A stretch of DNA of 34,994 nucleotides from Marivivens sp. (GTDB lineage: Bacteria > Pseudomonadota > Alphaproteobacteria > Rhodobacterales > Rhodobacteraceae): NCBI GenBank assembly GCA_030827165.1, contig JAURFB010000021.1:1-34994 (forward strand), given 5' to 3'. Under the pieces are notes generated by a model. That model was not told the origin of the DNA. It saw only the letters and a list, made by a program, of their open reading frames with translations, and searched no databases. A program made the position numbers and the translations under genes. Shown here in pieces: positions 1 to 7,871 of this stretch. Position 1 is the stretch's first letter, and each line of letters opens with the position of its first letter.

Positions 1-1
1 C

Positions 2-1084
2 GCGTTCCCGGAAGCGGTCGAGAGCCCCGCGCCTCAAACGTCCGATCATGGGCCGCTTTATGCGGCTCTGGATTTGGGCACGAATAGTTGCCGGATGCTG
101 ATTGCCCAACCAAGGGGCAGCCAGTTTCAGGTGATCGACAGCTTTTCCAAGTCGGTCCAGCTCGGGCAGGGGCTTGAGAGCACTGGCAAGCTCAGCCGCG
201 CCTCGATGAATCGCACCATCAACGCGCTGCGGATTTGCCGGCAAAAGCTTAACCGCCACAATGTCACTCGGATGCGCCTCGTGGCGACCGAGGCCTGCCG
301 CCGTGCCAAGAACGGCAGCCAGTTCATCCAGCAGATTCGTCGCGAGGCGGGGCTCAAGCTCGAGGTGATCACCCCTGAGGAAGAGGCGCGGCTTGCGGTG
401 ATCTCTTGCGCGCCGCTTGTCTCACCCAAGACCGAGCAATTGCTTGTCGTCGATATCGGCGGCGGCTCGACCGAGCTTGTCTGGATTGATCTGACGCAGG
501 TTCCGGCGGCCGAACGGCCGGGGGCGATCATGCGGCTGCATCGCGGCTTCGTGCAAGAACCGAACGAGATGATCGCCGCGCGGGTTGTGGACTGGATCTC
601 GGTGCCGCTCGGCGTGGCGACCCTGCGGGACCAGTTCGTCGATGTCGAGGACGACGCGGCACGGTTTGCGCTGATGAGCTGGTTTTTCGAGGAGAACCTG
701 TCGAAATTCTCGCCCTATGCGGCCGAGCAGGTGCGCGAAGGGTTCCAGATCATCGGCACGAGCGGCACGGTGACGACCGTTGCCGCCAGCCATCTGGGCC
801 TCAAGCGCTATGACCGGACGAAGGTCGATGGCCTGCGGATGACCTCGGACCAGATCGACGCGGTAATCCGCAACTATCTGGCGCTCGGCCCCGCCGGCCG
901 CCGTGCCGATCCGCGCATCGGCCGAGACCGGCAGACGCTGATCATGTCGGGCGCGGCGATCTTGCAGGCGCTCATGCGGATTTGGCCGACCGACCGGATG
1001 TCGGTGGCCGACCGCGGGCTGCGCGAGGGGCTGCTTTATGCCCAGATGAGCGCGGACGGGGTCTTGGAAGATCCGTCGGTTTAG
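2..1084 (+). CDS. Ppx/GppA family phosphatase, 5' end outside window
   Basis: This is an exopolyphosphatase / guanosine pentaphosphate phosphatase-type enzyme of the actin-like ATPase superfamily, expected to hydrolyse polyphosphate or pppGpp in the cytosol. The frame is open to the left edge. The conserved first phosphate motif [10 protein letters not shown] lies just inside the window, so the true start is upstream and an internal TTG at 74 is not the start. The second phosphate motif [13 protein letters not shown] and the adenosine-type motif [12 protein letters not shown] follow in order, and the C-terminus carries [10 protein letters not shown]. About 360 codons are visible, and the protein ends after the two kinase-fold halves with no C-terminal HD domain, so it is the short form. 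rlmE follows 14 bp later on the same strand, suggesting cotranscription. Whether the substrate is polyphosphate or pppGpp cannot be read from sequence. Confidence 0.92.
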   Translation, partial: AFPEAVESPAPQTSDHGPLYAALDLGTNSCRMLIAQPRGSQFQVIDSFSKSVQLGQGLESTGKLSRASMNRTINALRICRQKLNRHNVTRMRLVATEACRRAKNGSQFIQQIRREAGLKLEVITPEEEARLAVISCAPLVSPKTEQLLVVDIGGGSTELVWIDLTQVPAAERPGAIMRLHRGFVQEPNEMIAARVVDWISVPLGVATLRDQFVDVEDDAARFALMSWFFEENLSKFSPYAAEQVREGFQIIGTSGTVTTVAASHLGLKRYDRTKVDGLRMTSDQIDAVIRNYLALGPAGRRADPRIGRDRQTLIMSGAAILQALMRIWPTDRMSVADRGLREGLLYAQMSADGVLEDPSV

Positions 1085-1098
1085 GGGATTTGGCGCGC

Positions 1099-1812
1099 AT
1101 GGCAAAGAAACCCACAAAGAATACCTCAGGCCGCGGCCAACGTGACCTGACCGTCAAGGTCAAGTCGGCGCGCGGGCGCACGCTCTCGTCGACCCGCTGG
1201 CTGCAACGCCAGCTCAACGATCCTTATGTCAAGCAGGCCAAGGCCGAGGGCTTTCGCGGCCGCGCCGCCTTCAAGATCCTCGAACTGGACGACAAGTATC
1301 GCTTTCTGGTTCCGGGCGCTCGCGTGGTCGACCTTGGCTGTGCGCCCGGAGGTTGGTGCCAGGTGGCCGTGAAGCGGGTCAATGCGCTTGGCGAGAAATC
1401 GGGCAAGGCGATCGGCAAGGTGCTTGGGGTCGATCTGCAAGAGGTCGAGCCGATTGCCGGCGCGGAAATCCATCAGCTCGATTTCCTCGACGAAAATGCC
1501 GATGATCTGGTCAGGGAATGGCTCGACGGGCCGGCGGATGTGGTCCTGTCAGACATGGCCGCCGCAAGCTCGGGCCACAAGCAGACTGATCACCTGCGGA
1601 TCATAACCCTGTGCGAGGCCGCGGCCCATTTCGCCTTTGATGTGCTGACGCCGGGCGGGACTTTTGTTGCAAAGGTCTTGGCGGGCGGCGCCGAGGGCGA
1701 GTTGCAAAAGCTCCTCAAACAGCGCTTTGACAAGGTGGCCAACGTCAAGCCGCCCGCCAGCCGGTCGGACAGTTCGGAAAAATTCGTGATCGCGACCGGC
1801 TTCCGCGGCTAG
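1099..1812 (+). CDS. rlmE: 23S rRNA (uridine-2'-O)-methyltransferase RlmE (FtsJ/RrmJ)
   Basis: RlmE methylates the 2'-O of U2552 in the 23S rRNA A-loop, using SAM, during 50S assembly. The 237-residue protein has the SAM-binding motif DLGCAPGGW at residues 78-86. The FtsJ catalytic K-D-K-E set is visible at K59 (in RAAFKILE), D152 (in VLSDMA), K192 (in FVAKVL) and E227 (in SSEKFV). The ATG at 1099 is preferred because it follows a GGGGA stretch and starts a basic N-terminal tail typical of alphaproteobacterial RlmE; the frame also stays open upstream into the preceding gene. Its TAG stop shares the tetranucleotide CTAG at 1809-1812 with the stop of the opposing msrA gene. Confidence 0.95.
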   Translation: MAKKPTKNTSGRGQRDLTVKVKSARGRTLSSTRWLQRQLNDPYVKQAKAEGFRGRAAFKILELDDKYRFLVPGARVVDLGCAPGGWCQVAVKRVNALGEKSGKAIGKVLGVDLQEVEPIAGAEIHQLDFLDENADDLVREWLDGPADVVLSDMAAASSGHKQTDHLRIITLCEAAAHFAFDVLTPGGTFVAKVLAGGAEGELQKLLKQRFDKVANVKPPASRSDSSEKFVIATGFRG

Positions 1813-2315
1813 GCGCTCTTGCGCTTGGGCAAGACCCAGCCAGGACGCGCGAAGTGGCAGGTATAGCCGCTCGGGAATCGTTCCAGATAGTCCTGGTGAT
1901 CGGGCTCGGCTTCCCAGAAGGGGCCCGCGGGCTTGACCTCGGTCACAACCTTGCCGGGCCAGAGGCCGGACGAATCCACGTCGGCAATGGTATCGAGCGC
2001 CACGGCGTGCTGGTCTTCGTCGAGGTAGTAGATGCCCGATCGGTAGGAAAGTCCGAGGTCGTTGCCCTGACGGTTCAGCGTGGTCGGGTCGTGGATCTGG
2101 AAGAAAAACTCCAGAATCTGCCGATAGCTGATCACCGCATCGTCAAAGACGATCTCGATTCCCTCGGCATGGGTGCCGTGGTTGCGATAGGTGGCCTCGG
2201 CCACATCGCCGCCAGTATATCCCACGCGCGTCTTCAGAACGCCCGGAAGCCTGCGGATCAGATCCTGCATCCCCCAGAAACACCCGCCCGCGAGAAGAGC
2301 TGTCTTCTGTGCCAT
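1809..2315 (-). CDS. msrA: Peptide-methionine (S)-S-oxide reductase MsrA
   Basis: MsrA reduces the S-epimer of methionine sulfoxide in proteins and free methionine. The protein is 168 residues with the family signature GCFWG near its N-terminus (catalytic C12). A single further cysteine, C153 in GYTCHF, is the likely resolving residue. The ATG at 2315 is chosen because GGAGG lies seven bases upstream. A TTG at 2321 in the same frame sits directly against that Shine-Dalgarno sequence and is unlikely to be used. The Shine-Dalgarno falls inside the last codons of msrB, whose stop is 2 bp upstream, so the two genes form a tightly coupled msrB-msrA operon covering both sulfoxide epimers. Confidence 0.95.
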   Translation of the reverse strand: MAQKTALLAGGCFWGMQDLIRRLPGVLKTRVGYTGGDVAEATYRNHGTHAEGIEIVFDDAVISYRQILEFFFQIHDPTTLNRQGNDLGLSYRSGIYYLDEDQHAVALDTIADVDSSGLWPGKVVTEVKPAGPFWEAEPDHQDYLERFPSGYTCHFARPGWVLPKRKSA

Positions 2316-2317
2316 GC

Positions 2318-2764
2318 TCAAACCTCCTTCACCTGATCAAGATAGTCGCCATAGCCTTCGGCCTCCATCTCTTCTCGGGGAATGAAGCGCAGAGACGCAG
2401 AGTTGATGCAATAGCGAAGGCCCCCGCGATCCTGAGGGCCGTCGGGGAAGACGTGGCCGAGGTGGCTGTCGCCATGGGCCGAGCGAACCTCGGTGCGAAC
2501 CATGCCAAAGCTTCTGTCGGCCCGTTCTGCCACATTGGCCGGTTCGATCGGCTTGGTGAAGCTCGGCCAGCCGCATCCGGATTCAAACTTGTCAGAGGAG
2601 GCAAAGAGCGGTTCGCCGGAAACGATATCGACATAGATACCGGCCGACTTGTTGCTCAAGAGCTTGCCGGTCCAGGCGCGCTCGGTGCCGTTTTGCTGGG
2701 TCACGCGGAACTCTTCGGGATCAAGCTTCGCGATAATGTCCGGATCTTTGAAGTATCGGGTCAT
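2318..2764 (-). CDS. msrB: Peptide-methionine (R)-S-oxide reductase MsrB
   Basis: MsrB reduces the R-epimer of methionine sulfoxide and complements MsrA, encoded immediately downstream. The 148-residue protein carries SGCGWPSF (C64) and [11 protein letters not shown] (C119). Their 55-residue spacing fits a recycling/catalytic cysteine pair. The two CxxC pairs that bind structural zinc in many MsrB proteins are absent: the equivalent positions read VDIVSG and SAHGDS, so this is a zinc-free form. The ATG at 2764 matches the usual N-terminus; the frame remains open upstream to about 2890 but that extension looks non-conserved. There is no export signal, so the enzyme should be cytosolic. Confidence 0.95.
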   Translation of the reverse strand: MTRYFKDPDIIAKLDPEEFRVTQQNGTERAWTGKLLSNKSAGIYVDIVSGEPLFASSDKFESGCGWPSFTKPIEPANVAERADRSFGMVRTEVRSAHGDSHLGHVFPDGPQDRGGLRYCINSASLRFIPREEMEAEGYGDYLDQVKEV

Positions 2765-2940
2765 GGGAGCTCCTGTCTTGGGAGGCATGATATGGGGGCG
2801 CGGTCCGATCCTGTCCAGCGCCGATGGGGGCCCGTCACCCAGCTGTGATATGCGGTGAAATGGTCTCGGTCGCGGCAGAACGGGCCGCACGCATCATTTT
2901 TCTTTGATATCCTGCGCCCGCGCGGGTAGGTCGCCGCCAA

Positions 2941-2955
2941 AGGGAGATTCTCCCT
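2941..2955. promoter_or_regulatory. Perfect 15-bp dyad upstream of the phosphate permease gene
   Basis: AGGGAGA and TCTCCCT flank a single central T, forming an odd-length perfect palindrome about 47 bp before the pit start codon. It could be an operator or a short 5' leader hairpin (AGGGA/TCCCT around five bases). I see no recognisable Pho box in the 2765-3001 intergenic stretch. The functional role is inference. Confidence 0.3.
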
Positions 2956-3001
2956 CAAAGCTGCCTGGGGCGCTGCTGCCCGCCGAGACGAGGAACCGGG
3001 G

Positions 3002-4489
3002 ATGACCGACAACAACCAGCCCAACCACCATTGGAAAACGCTCGACCGTGACCTTGGGCGCATTGCAGCGCTGGAGTCGGCCACAAGCTATATCTCGCGC
3101 CCGATGGTCGGCCTCGGGATCTCGCTGGTCTTTGTTGTCGTCGCATCGCTTATCGCGACGGTCCTTTTCGGGGAAGAAAACACCCGCTGGATCGTTGTCC
3201 TTGCCGCCGCCGTGGGCGCTTATATGGCGTTGAACATCGGTGCCAACGACGTGGCCAACAACATGGGCCCCGCGGTTGGTGCCAAGGCGCTGACCATGGG
3301 CGGCGCTATCGTCATTGCGGCGATCTTTGAGAGCGCTGGCGCGCTTCTTGCCGGCGGCGACGTTGTCTCGACCATTTCGAAGGACATCGTTTCCCCCGAG
3401 AGCGTCTCGGGCCCCGGCATCTTCATCTGGGCGATGATGGCGGCTCTTTTGTCGTCGGCGCTTTGGATCAACCTTGCCACTTGGGTCGGCGCGCCTGTCT
3501 CGACGACCCATTCGATCGTCGGCGGCGTCATGGGGGCAGGCATCGCCGCCGCCGGTTTCGGCGCGGTCAACTGGTCAACCATGGGCTCGATCGCGGCAAG
3601 CTGGGTGATCTCGCCGGTGTTGGCCGGTGTGATTGCGGCTGCCTTCCTCGCCTTCATCAAGAAGTTCATCATCTATCAAGACGACAAGATCGCCGCCGCC
3701 CGCCGCTGGGTGCCGGTGCTTGTCGCGATCATGGCCGGGGCTTTTGCCGCGTATCTGGCGCTCAAGGGCCTTTCGAAGCTCGTCAAGATTGATCTGGGCA
3801 ATGCGCTTTTGATCGGTCTGGGCGTGGCGGTGGCATCGTATTTCATCTCCTCGCCGATCATCAAGCGCAAGTCGGTCGGCCTTGAGAACCGCAACAAGTC
3901 GCTCAAGGTCCTTTTCGGTCTACCTCTGGTGATTTCCGCCGCGCTTCTGTCCTTCGCGCATGGCGCCAATGACGTGGCCAACGCCGTCGGCCCGCTCGCG
4001 GCAATCGTGCACGCCGCGGAAACTGGCGGCGCGTTTGCCGGCAAGGTGCAGATCCCGCTTTGGGTCATGGTCATTGGTGCTTTCGGGATCTCGATGGGCC
4101 TTGTTGTCTTTGGTCCCAAGCTGATACGTATGGTGGGCAGCCAGATCACCAAGCTCAACCCGATGCGCGCCTATTGCGTGGCGCTCTCGGCGGCGTTCAC
4201 CGTGATCGTGGCCAGCTGGCTTGGCCTGCCGGTCAGCTCGACCCATATCGCCGTTGGCGGCGTCTTTGGTGTCGGCTTCTTCCGCGAGTGGCACGCCGAG
4301 CGCCGCGCCCGATTGTTTGCAGACCAGCGCGGGCCGGGCAAGACGCGGGCGGCCGACGAACGCAAGCGCCGCAAGCTCGTGCGCCGCACCCATTTCCTGA
4401 CGATTCTCGCCGCCTGGGTGATCACCGTGCCCGCCTCGGCGATCCTGTCGGCGGTGGTTTTTGTCGGGCTCGAAGCCGCTTTCGCCTAG
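3002..4489 (+). CDS. PiT-family inorganic phosphate permease
   Basis: This is a low-affinity inorganic phosphate symporter of the PiT family in the inner membrane. The 495-residue protein has the duplicated family signature GANDVANNMGP (residues 80-90) and GANDVANAVGP (321-331), one in each inverted half. Both halves also carry the conserved PVSTTH / PVSSTH motif. Many hydrophobic segments alternate with a charged cytosolic loop around residues 283-302 and a second basic loop near the C-terminus (RKRRKLVRR). The ATG at 3002 follows GAGG with eight-base spacing. No phoU-like or DUF47 partner lies beside it. The TAG stop overlaps the opposing pentapeptide gene by CTAG at 4486-4489. Confidence 0.93.
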   Translation: MTDNNQPNHHWKTLDRDLGRIAALESATSYISRPMVGLGISLVFVVVASLIATVLFGEENTRWIVVLAAAVGAYMALNIGANDVANNMGPAVGAKALTMGGAIVIAAIFESAGALLAGGDVVSTISKDIVSPESVSGPGIFIWAMMAALLSSALWINLATWVGAPVSTTHSIVGGVMGAGIAAAGFGAVNWSTMGSIAASWVISPVLAGVIAAAFLAFIKKFIIYQDDKIAAARRWVPVLVAIMAGAFAAYLALKGLSKLVKIDLGNALLIGLGVAVASYFISSPIIKRKSVGLENRNKSLKVLFGLPLVISAALLSFAHGANDVANAVGPLAAIVHAAETGGAFAGKVQIPLWVMVIGAFGISMGLVVFGPKLIRMVGSQITKLNPMRAYCVALSAAFTVIVASWLGLPVSSTHIAVGGVFGVGFFREWHAERRARLFADQRGPGKTRAADERKRRKLVRRTHFLTILAAWVITVPASAILSAVVFVGLEAAFA

Positions 4490-5088
4490 GGGCAGCCCTC
4501 GGAACGAACCGCACCGTCGGGCATGACGGTCCGGCAAAAGATCGCGCCCTGAAGGATCGCGCCTTCAAGATCGGCCCCGATCAGGGCCGCATCCGTGAGG
4601 TTTGCCCCTGTCAGGTCGGCGCCGTCGAGATTGGCGGAAATCAGGATCGCGCCGGCAAGGTTCGCGCCGCCCAGCCGGGCACCCTTGAGGCTGGCGAGTT
4701 CAAGATAGCCGCCGGCAAGGTTTGCGCCGGTCAGATCGGCCCCGTCGAGGACGGTCTGAGACATCACCGCAGCGGAAAGATCGGCATCGGTCAGTCTGGA
4801 GCCGGTCAGATCGGCTTGGGTGAGATAGGCCCCGTGAAGGCTGGCGCTAGCCAGATTGGCTTCTGTCAACCGAGCCAATCCGAGATTGGCGCCGGAAAGA
4901 TCAGCGCTCGTTAGGGTGGCCCCGACGAGATCGGCTTTCCAAAGGCGGGCGTGCGCAAGATCGGCACCGGCCAGATCGCAGGTCGGGCAAATCCGGCTGT
5001 CGAGCAGCCGTGCCAGCGAGGCTGCGTCAAACGCCGAGGCGGCAAATGGCGCGCTCGACAACAGGGCTATGACGACTAGGGCTTTCAA
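4486..5088 (-). CDS. Exported pentapeptide-repeat protein
   Basis: The 200-residue protein begins with a signal peptide (KALVVIALLSSAPFAASA) and continues as a nearly uninterrupted run of A(D/N)Lxx pentapeptides, about 30 copies, expected to fold as a right-handed quadrilateral beta helix in the periplasm. A short Cys-containing cap (RICPTCDL) precedes the repeats. A second cap with two cysteines (FCRTVMPDG and EGC) closes the C-terminus. The start is a TTG at 5086-5088: GGAGG stands seven bases upstream and the signal peptide begins there. An ATG inside that spacer is out of frame. Function is unknown; exported pentapeptide proteins of this type are seen in related bacteria. It diverges from the Cys-rich peptide gene. 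Confidence 0.82.
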   Translation of the reverse strand: MKALVVIALLSSAPFAASAFDAASLARLLDSRICPTCDLAGADLAHARLWKADLVGATLTSADLSGANLGLARLTEANLASASLHGAYLTQADLTGSRLTDADLSAAVMSQTVLDGADLTGANLAGGYLELASLKGARLGGANLAGAILISANLDGADLTGANLTDAALIGADLEGAILQGAIFCRTVMPDGAVRSEGCP

Positions 5089-5225
5089 AGCGCATCCTCC
5101 TTCCGCCAATCTGCACCCGGACCGCGCGCAAATCAAACCCTTGACGTCTTTGTGAGCGCGGCGTTTCGGAATTGACCCTTCGGCGCGCAAACCGCACAGT
5201 CCGATCGGGAAAAGACAGGAAACCG

Positions 5226-5546
5226 GTGCGCAGCCTGATCGTCATATGCCTCGTCGGCGTCCTCGGCTTTCTGGCCGCCCCTATGGTCGGGGGCGCTCAG
5301 GCGATGGACGGGGCGGCACTGACGGACGGCGCGATGCCCGCCGCGCATTGTGCCAGTTGTGACGCGGACGGCCATTCAACCGAGCCATCGACCTGTTCCC
5401 ATGTCTCGCTGTGCTGTGTGTCTGTGCCGGCGCGGATGGCAGGCTATGCCGCCTTTGAACCCGCACCTGTGCGGTATCCGGTCCCGGCGCCCCAGAGGTT
5501 GGCCTCGCTCTCACCGGGGATCGAGCTTCAGCCGCCGCGCGTTTGA
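5226..5546 (+). CDS. Small exported Cys/His-containing protein, function unknown
   Basis: A 106-residue protein begins with a clear signal peptide (IVICLVGVLGFLAAPMVGG, cleavage after AQA). The mature part opens with a metal-ligand-like stretch: HCASCDADGH, then TCSH and LCC, giving five cysteines and several histidines within about 25 residues. It ends in a proline-rich tail finishing PPRV. I do not recognise the family with certainty. The plan (signal peptide, short Cys/His cluster, PP-rich end) resembles small periplasmic proteins found near copper-handling or cytochrome genes, so a metal or redox role is possible but inferred. A GTG at 5226 with AGGA seven bases before it is the most likely start. 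A monoheme cytochrome c follows 64 bp downstream on the same strand. Confidence 0.6.
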   Translation: MRSLIVICLVGVLGFLAAPMVGGAQAMDGAALTDGAMPAAHCASCDADGHSTEPSTCSHVSLCCVSVPARMAGYAAFEPAPVRYPVPAPQRLASLSPGIELQPPRV

Positions 5547-5610
5547 GCGGATCACACCTCGTTTTTCGCTATGACGCCGCGCGCGTTGCCCTCTGATATG
5601 GACCATCTAC

Positions 5611-6045
5611 ATGAAGAAACTCATCTTGCTTGCCGCGCTTTTCGCGGCCATTGCCCTTGGCGGTTTCTTCGGGCTTCGGCCCGAGACCGCAGACCAACCC
5701 ATCACCGCCGGCGCCACACAGGCGACAGACATCGTCGATGTGATCGTTCCGGACGATCTCTCCGAGCTTGCCATGGTTGGCAAACGGGCCTTTGAAAGCA
5801 CCTGCATCACCTGTCACGGCGAAAATGCCGCCGGAAAACTGGGCAATGGCCCGCCTCTCGTTCACAAGATCTACGAACCGTCCCACCACGCAGACTATGC
5901 CTTCCTGATGGCGGTCGAAAATGGTGTCCGGTCGCACCACTGGCCCTTTTGGAATATGCCGCCGCAAGAAGGATTTACGCAAGGCGACGTCAAGGCGATC
6001 ATCGCCTATGTGCGGGAATTGCAGCGAGCGAACGGGATCAATTGA
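5611..6045 (+). CDS. Monoheme c-type cytochrome, membrane-anchored or exported
   Basis: The 144-residue protein has an N-terminal hydrophobic segment (residues 3-21) that could be a signal peptide or a membrane anchor. A single heme attachment motif CITCH lies at 65-69, and M116 in FWNMPPQ is the probable distal ligand, giving a class I cytochrome c fold. It would carry electrons in the periplasm; its partner cannot be named. The histidine-rich stretch SHHADY before the distal ligand is typical of a subgroup of these small cytochromes. The gene follows the Cys-rich peptide gene and faces tRNA-Ser. The Shine-Dalgarno is weak. Confidence 0.88.
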   Translation: MKKLILLAALFAAIALGGFFGLRPETADQPITAGATQATDIVDVIVPDDLSELAMVGKRAFESTCITCHGENAAGKLGNGPPLVHKIYEPSHHADYAFLMAVENGVRSHHWPFWNMPPQEGFTQGDVKAIIAYVRELQRANGIN

Positions 6046-6092
6046 TCCCGCGCGCCTGGCGTCGGCTTGTGCCTATCTGTCCCGGAGGAAAG

Positions 6093-6182
6093 TGGCGGAG
6101 AGACAGGGATTCGAACCCTGGGTGGGCTTGCACCCACAACGGTTTTCGAGACCGCCCCGTTCGACCGCTCCGGCACCTCTCC
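6093..6182 (-). tRNA. tRNA-Ser, anticodon CGA (reads UCG)
   Basis: On the minus strand the acceptor arms GGAGAGG and TCTCTCC pair over seven positions (one G-T), followed by discriminator G and an encoded CCA. The T arm is CAGGG-TTCGAAT-CCCTG. The anticodon loop is CTCGAAA, giving anticodon CGA. A long variable arm (GTGGG / CCCAC) confirms a class II serine tRNA. Length with CCA is 90 nt. It stands alone, convergent with the cytochrome c gene and divergent from rplU. Confidence 0.97.
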
Positions 6183-6198
6183 GCGGGGGTCAGGGGGG

Positions 6199-6227
6199 CG
6201 TTTAATGGGCGGCGGGCCGCCGCGCAA
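6199..6227 (-). promoter_or_regulatory. Candidate tRNA-Ser promoter
   Basis: On the minus strand TTGCGC (6222-6227) is separated by 17 bp from TAAACG (6199-6204), placing a start point about 10 bases before the mature tRNA 5' end. The -10 match is poor. The spacer contains a GC-rich odd palindrome (GCGGCGG-G-CCGCCGC, 6209-6223). Confidence 0.3.
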
Positions 6228-6230
6228 GAG

Positions 6231-6265
6231 GGAAATCGCGGAAACTTTGCTTTGCCGCGATTTCC
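6231..6265. repeat. Perfect 11-bp inverted repeat in the tRNA-Ser / rplU intergenic region
   Basis: GGAAATCGCGG (6231-6241) and CCGCGATTTCC (6255-6265) are exact reverse complements around a 13-base loop. Neither strand has a T-tract after it, so it is not a standard intrinsic terminator. The 327-bp stretch 6183-6509 contains this repeat, the GC-rich palindrome beside it, the rplU promoter and small leader hairpins. I see no protein-coding gene there. Confidence 0.75.
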
Positions 6266-6343
6266 TTGCAGGCGGCTTCTGAGGCGGCCATGTGAACCGT
6301 GCGAAGGCAGGCGTCGAGAGCACGATTTTCCCTTATTTCACGG

Positions 6344-6372
6344 TTGACTTTGCTGCTCTTTCCCCCGATAAG
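6344..6372 (+). promoter_or_regulatory. Sigma-70-type promoter of rplU-rpmA
   Basis: TTGACT (6344-6349) and GATAAG (6367-6372) are spaced by exactly 17 bp. Transcription would begin near 6380, leaving a leader of about 130 nt before rplU. The same -35 hexamer TTGACT is found ahead of rplM in this window. Confidence 0.7.
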
Positions 6373-6442
6373 CCGCCATCTCCGCGGCCCGTCCGTGGGG
6401 GAAATGTAATGACGCTCCACCTGGGGCGCGCTGTTCAAGGGT

Positions 6443-6455
6443 GGCCATCCTGGCC
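6443..6455 (+). other. Small hairpin in the rplU leader
   Basis: GGCCA (6443-6447) and TGGCC (6451-6455) can form a 5-bp stem around TCC in the 5' leader. A G-run/C-run pair follows at 6472-6481. L21 operons in other bacteria can have autoregulatory leaders; whether this one does is not shown by the sequence. Confidence 0.3.
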
Positions 6456-6509
6456 GAAACGCTCCGATCTCGGGGGACCCCAGTAACGCGAAAAATGAAG
6501 GAAGAACAT

Positions 6510-6929
6510 ATGTTTGCGGTTCTCAAGACCGGCGGCAAGCAGTACAAGGTCGCTTCGGGCGACGTGCTGCGCGTCGAAAAGCTGGCGGCCGACGCCGGCG
6601 ACAAGATTCAGTTCAACGAGATTCTGATGGTTGGCGCCACCATTGGCGCTCCCCTCGTGGCCGGTGCGGCGGTTCAAGCCGAAGTCATCGACCAGATCAA
6701 GGGCGACAAGGTCATCCATTTCGTCAAGCGTCGTCGCAAGCACTCGTCGAAGCGCACCAAGGGCCACCGTCAGCAGCTCACCCTCGTCCGCATCACCGAC
6801 ATCCTCGAGAAGGGTGCCGAGAAGTCGGGCGTGAAGGTTGCCGTCGGCGCCGCGACCAAGATCGTCGTCGAAGCTGCCCCGAAGAAAAAGCCGGCTGCCA
6901 AGAAGGCCGCCGCCAAAGCAGAGGAGTAA
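6510..6929 (+). CDS. rplU: 50S ribosomal protein L21
   Basis: L21 binds 23S rRNA in the large subunit. The 139-residue protein opens with [14 protein letters not shown], and the conserved core [18 protein letters not shown] is the rRNA-binding signature. Beyond the usual ~103-residue body it has an Ala/Lys-rich tail ([16 protein letters not shown]), common in alphaproteobacterial L21. The ATG at 6510 follows GAAGGAAG. The frame is open further upstream, but the homologous N-terminus begins here. rpmA starts 6 bp after the stop. Confidence 0.98.
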   Translation: MFAVLKTGGKQYKVASGDVLRVEKLAADAGDKIQFNEILMVGATIGAPLVAGAAVQAEVIDQIKGDKVIHFVKRRRKHSSKRTKGHRQQLTLVRITDILEKGAEKSGVKVAVGAATKIVVEAAPKKKPAAKKAAAKAEE

Positions 6930-6935
6930 TCCCCC

Positions 6936-7205
6936 ATGGCACACAAGAAAGCAGGCGGTAGCTCCCGCAACGGTCGCGACAGTGCGGGCCGTCGCCTTGG
7001 CGTGAAAAAGTTCGGTGGCGAAGCTGTCGTTCCGGGCAATATCATCGTACGTCAGCGCGGCACCAAGATGTGGCCGGGCGAAGGCGTTGGCATGGGCAAG
7101 GATCACACAATCTTCGCGACCGTCGATGGCCAGGTGAAATTCCACAAAGGCCTGAAGCAGCGCACCTTTATTTCGGTTCTCCCGGTGGCGGAGGCCGCCG
7201 AATAA
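6936..7205 (+). CDS. rpmA: 50S ribosomal protein L27
   Basis: L27 reaches toward the peptidyl-transferase centre. The 89-residue protein starts [16 protein letters not shown], the hallmark flexible N-terminus, and continues with LGVKKFGGE and [11 protein letters not shown]. There is no cleavable N-terminal extension of the Firmicutes type. It is the second gene of the rplU-rpmA operon and is followed by a strong intrinsic terminator. Confidence 0.98.
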   Translation: MAHKKAGGSSRNGRDSAGRRLGVKKFGGEAVVPGNIIVRQRGTKMWPGEGVGMGKDHTIFATVDGQVKFHKGLKQRTFISVLPVAEAAE

Positions 7206-7229
7206 GCCGAACCTGAACCAGAAGACATT

Positions 7230-7268
7230 GGGGGGATCGGCGGCAGGCCGGTCCCCCTTTTTCTTTTT
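7230..7268 (+). terminator. Intrinsic terminator after rpmA
   Basis: GGGGGATCGGC (7231-7241) pairs with GCCGGTCCCCC (7247-7257) around loop GGCAG, an 11-bp stem with one T-G wobble. It is followed by a T-rich tract (7258-7268). Confidence 0.93.
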
Positions 7269-7331
7269 GTCATATTTCAGCGGTATTTTGGTGCGAGGAG
7301 GCACCGGGATGCCGTTCCAGAGGAGGAAGCC

Positions 7332-7868
7332 ATGTTGCATGCCCCCGTTTCGATCCAGCCCGAGATTGTGGCGGGCCGTTTCGTGCTGCGCCCGTTGCGG
7401 CGATCGGATGCCGGGTTGATCGGCGTTCACGCCGCAGACTTGCGGGTTGCACAGATGACCCAAGACATCCCTCACCCGTTTCCGCCCGGCGCCGCAGAGG
7501 CGATGATCGAACGAGCGGGCACTGACGGCTGCACGACCGATGTTTGGGCGATCGACGGGTCGAGCCAGGGCCACGCCGAGGTGATGGGCCTTGTCTCGCT
7601 TGAGCGGATGGACCGCGACCAATCGGAAATCCGCTTCTGGGTTGCCCCTTCGTTCTGGAATACCGGCATCGCCACCGAAGCAATCGGCGCGTTGATCGAG
7701 GCCAATCCGCAAGCCTCGCACGAGATCTTTGCCTGCGTCTTTCACGACAACCCCGGCACCGCCCGCGTTCTGGTGAATTGCGGCTTTGATTACCTTGGCG
7801 ACGCCGAGGCGCATTCCGTTTCGCGCGGCGCCAATGTGCCGACCTGGACCTACATGCGAAAGATGTAA
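7332..7868 (+). CDS. GNAT family N-acetyltransferase (RimJ/RimL-like), first of three
   Basis: This 178-residue protein begins, after a short leader, with the RimJ/RimL-type pattern (residues 15-30, GRFVLRPLRRSDAG). Its acetyl-CoA loop is WNTGIATEA at 109-117, where the first glycine of the usual Q/R-x-x-G-x-G/A motif is kept. A late FHDNPGTARVLVNCGF segment matches the family's C-terminal N-x-x-S-x-R-V-L-x-x-x-G-F motif. The substrate is unknown. The ATG at 7332 has GAGGAGG a few bases before it. The gene starts a new transcription unit after the rpmA terminator and is followed after 3 bp by a second GNAT gene. Confidence 0.88.
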   Translation: MLHAPVSIQPEIVAGRFVLRPLRRSDAGLIGVHAADLRVAQMTQDIPHPFPPGAAEAMIERAGTDGCTTDVWAIDGSSQGHAEVMGLVSLERMDRDQSEIRFWVAPSFWNTGIATEAIGALIEANPQASHEIFACVFHDNPGTARVLVNCGFDYLGDAEAHSVSRGANVPTWTYMRKM

Positions 7869-7871
7869 GCG

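Noticed and set aside
2765-3001. Pho box upstream of the phosphate permease gene
   Set aside because: No repeated CTGTCAT-like heptamers with 4-bp spacing seen; only the AGGGAGA dyad.
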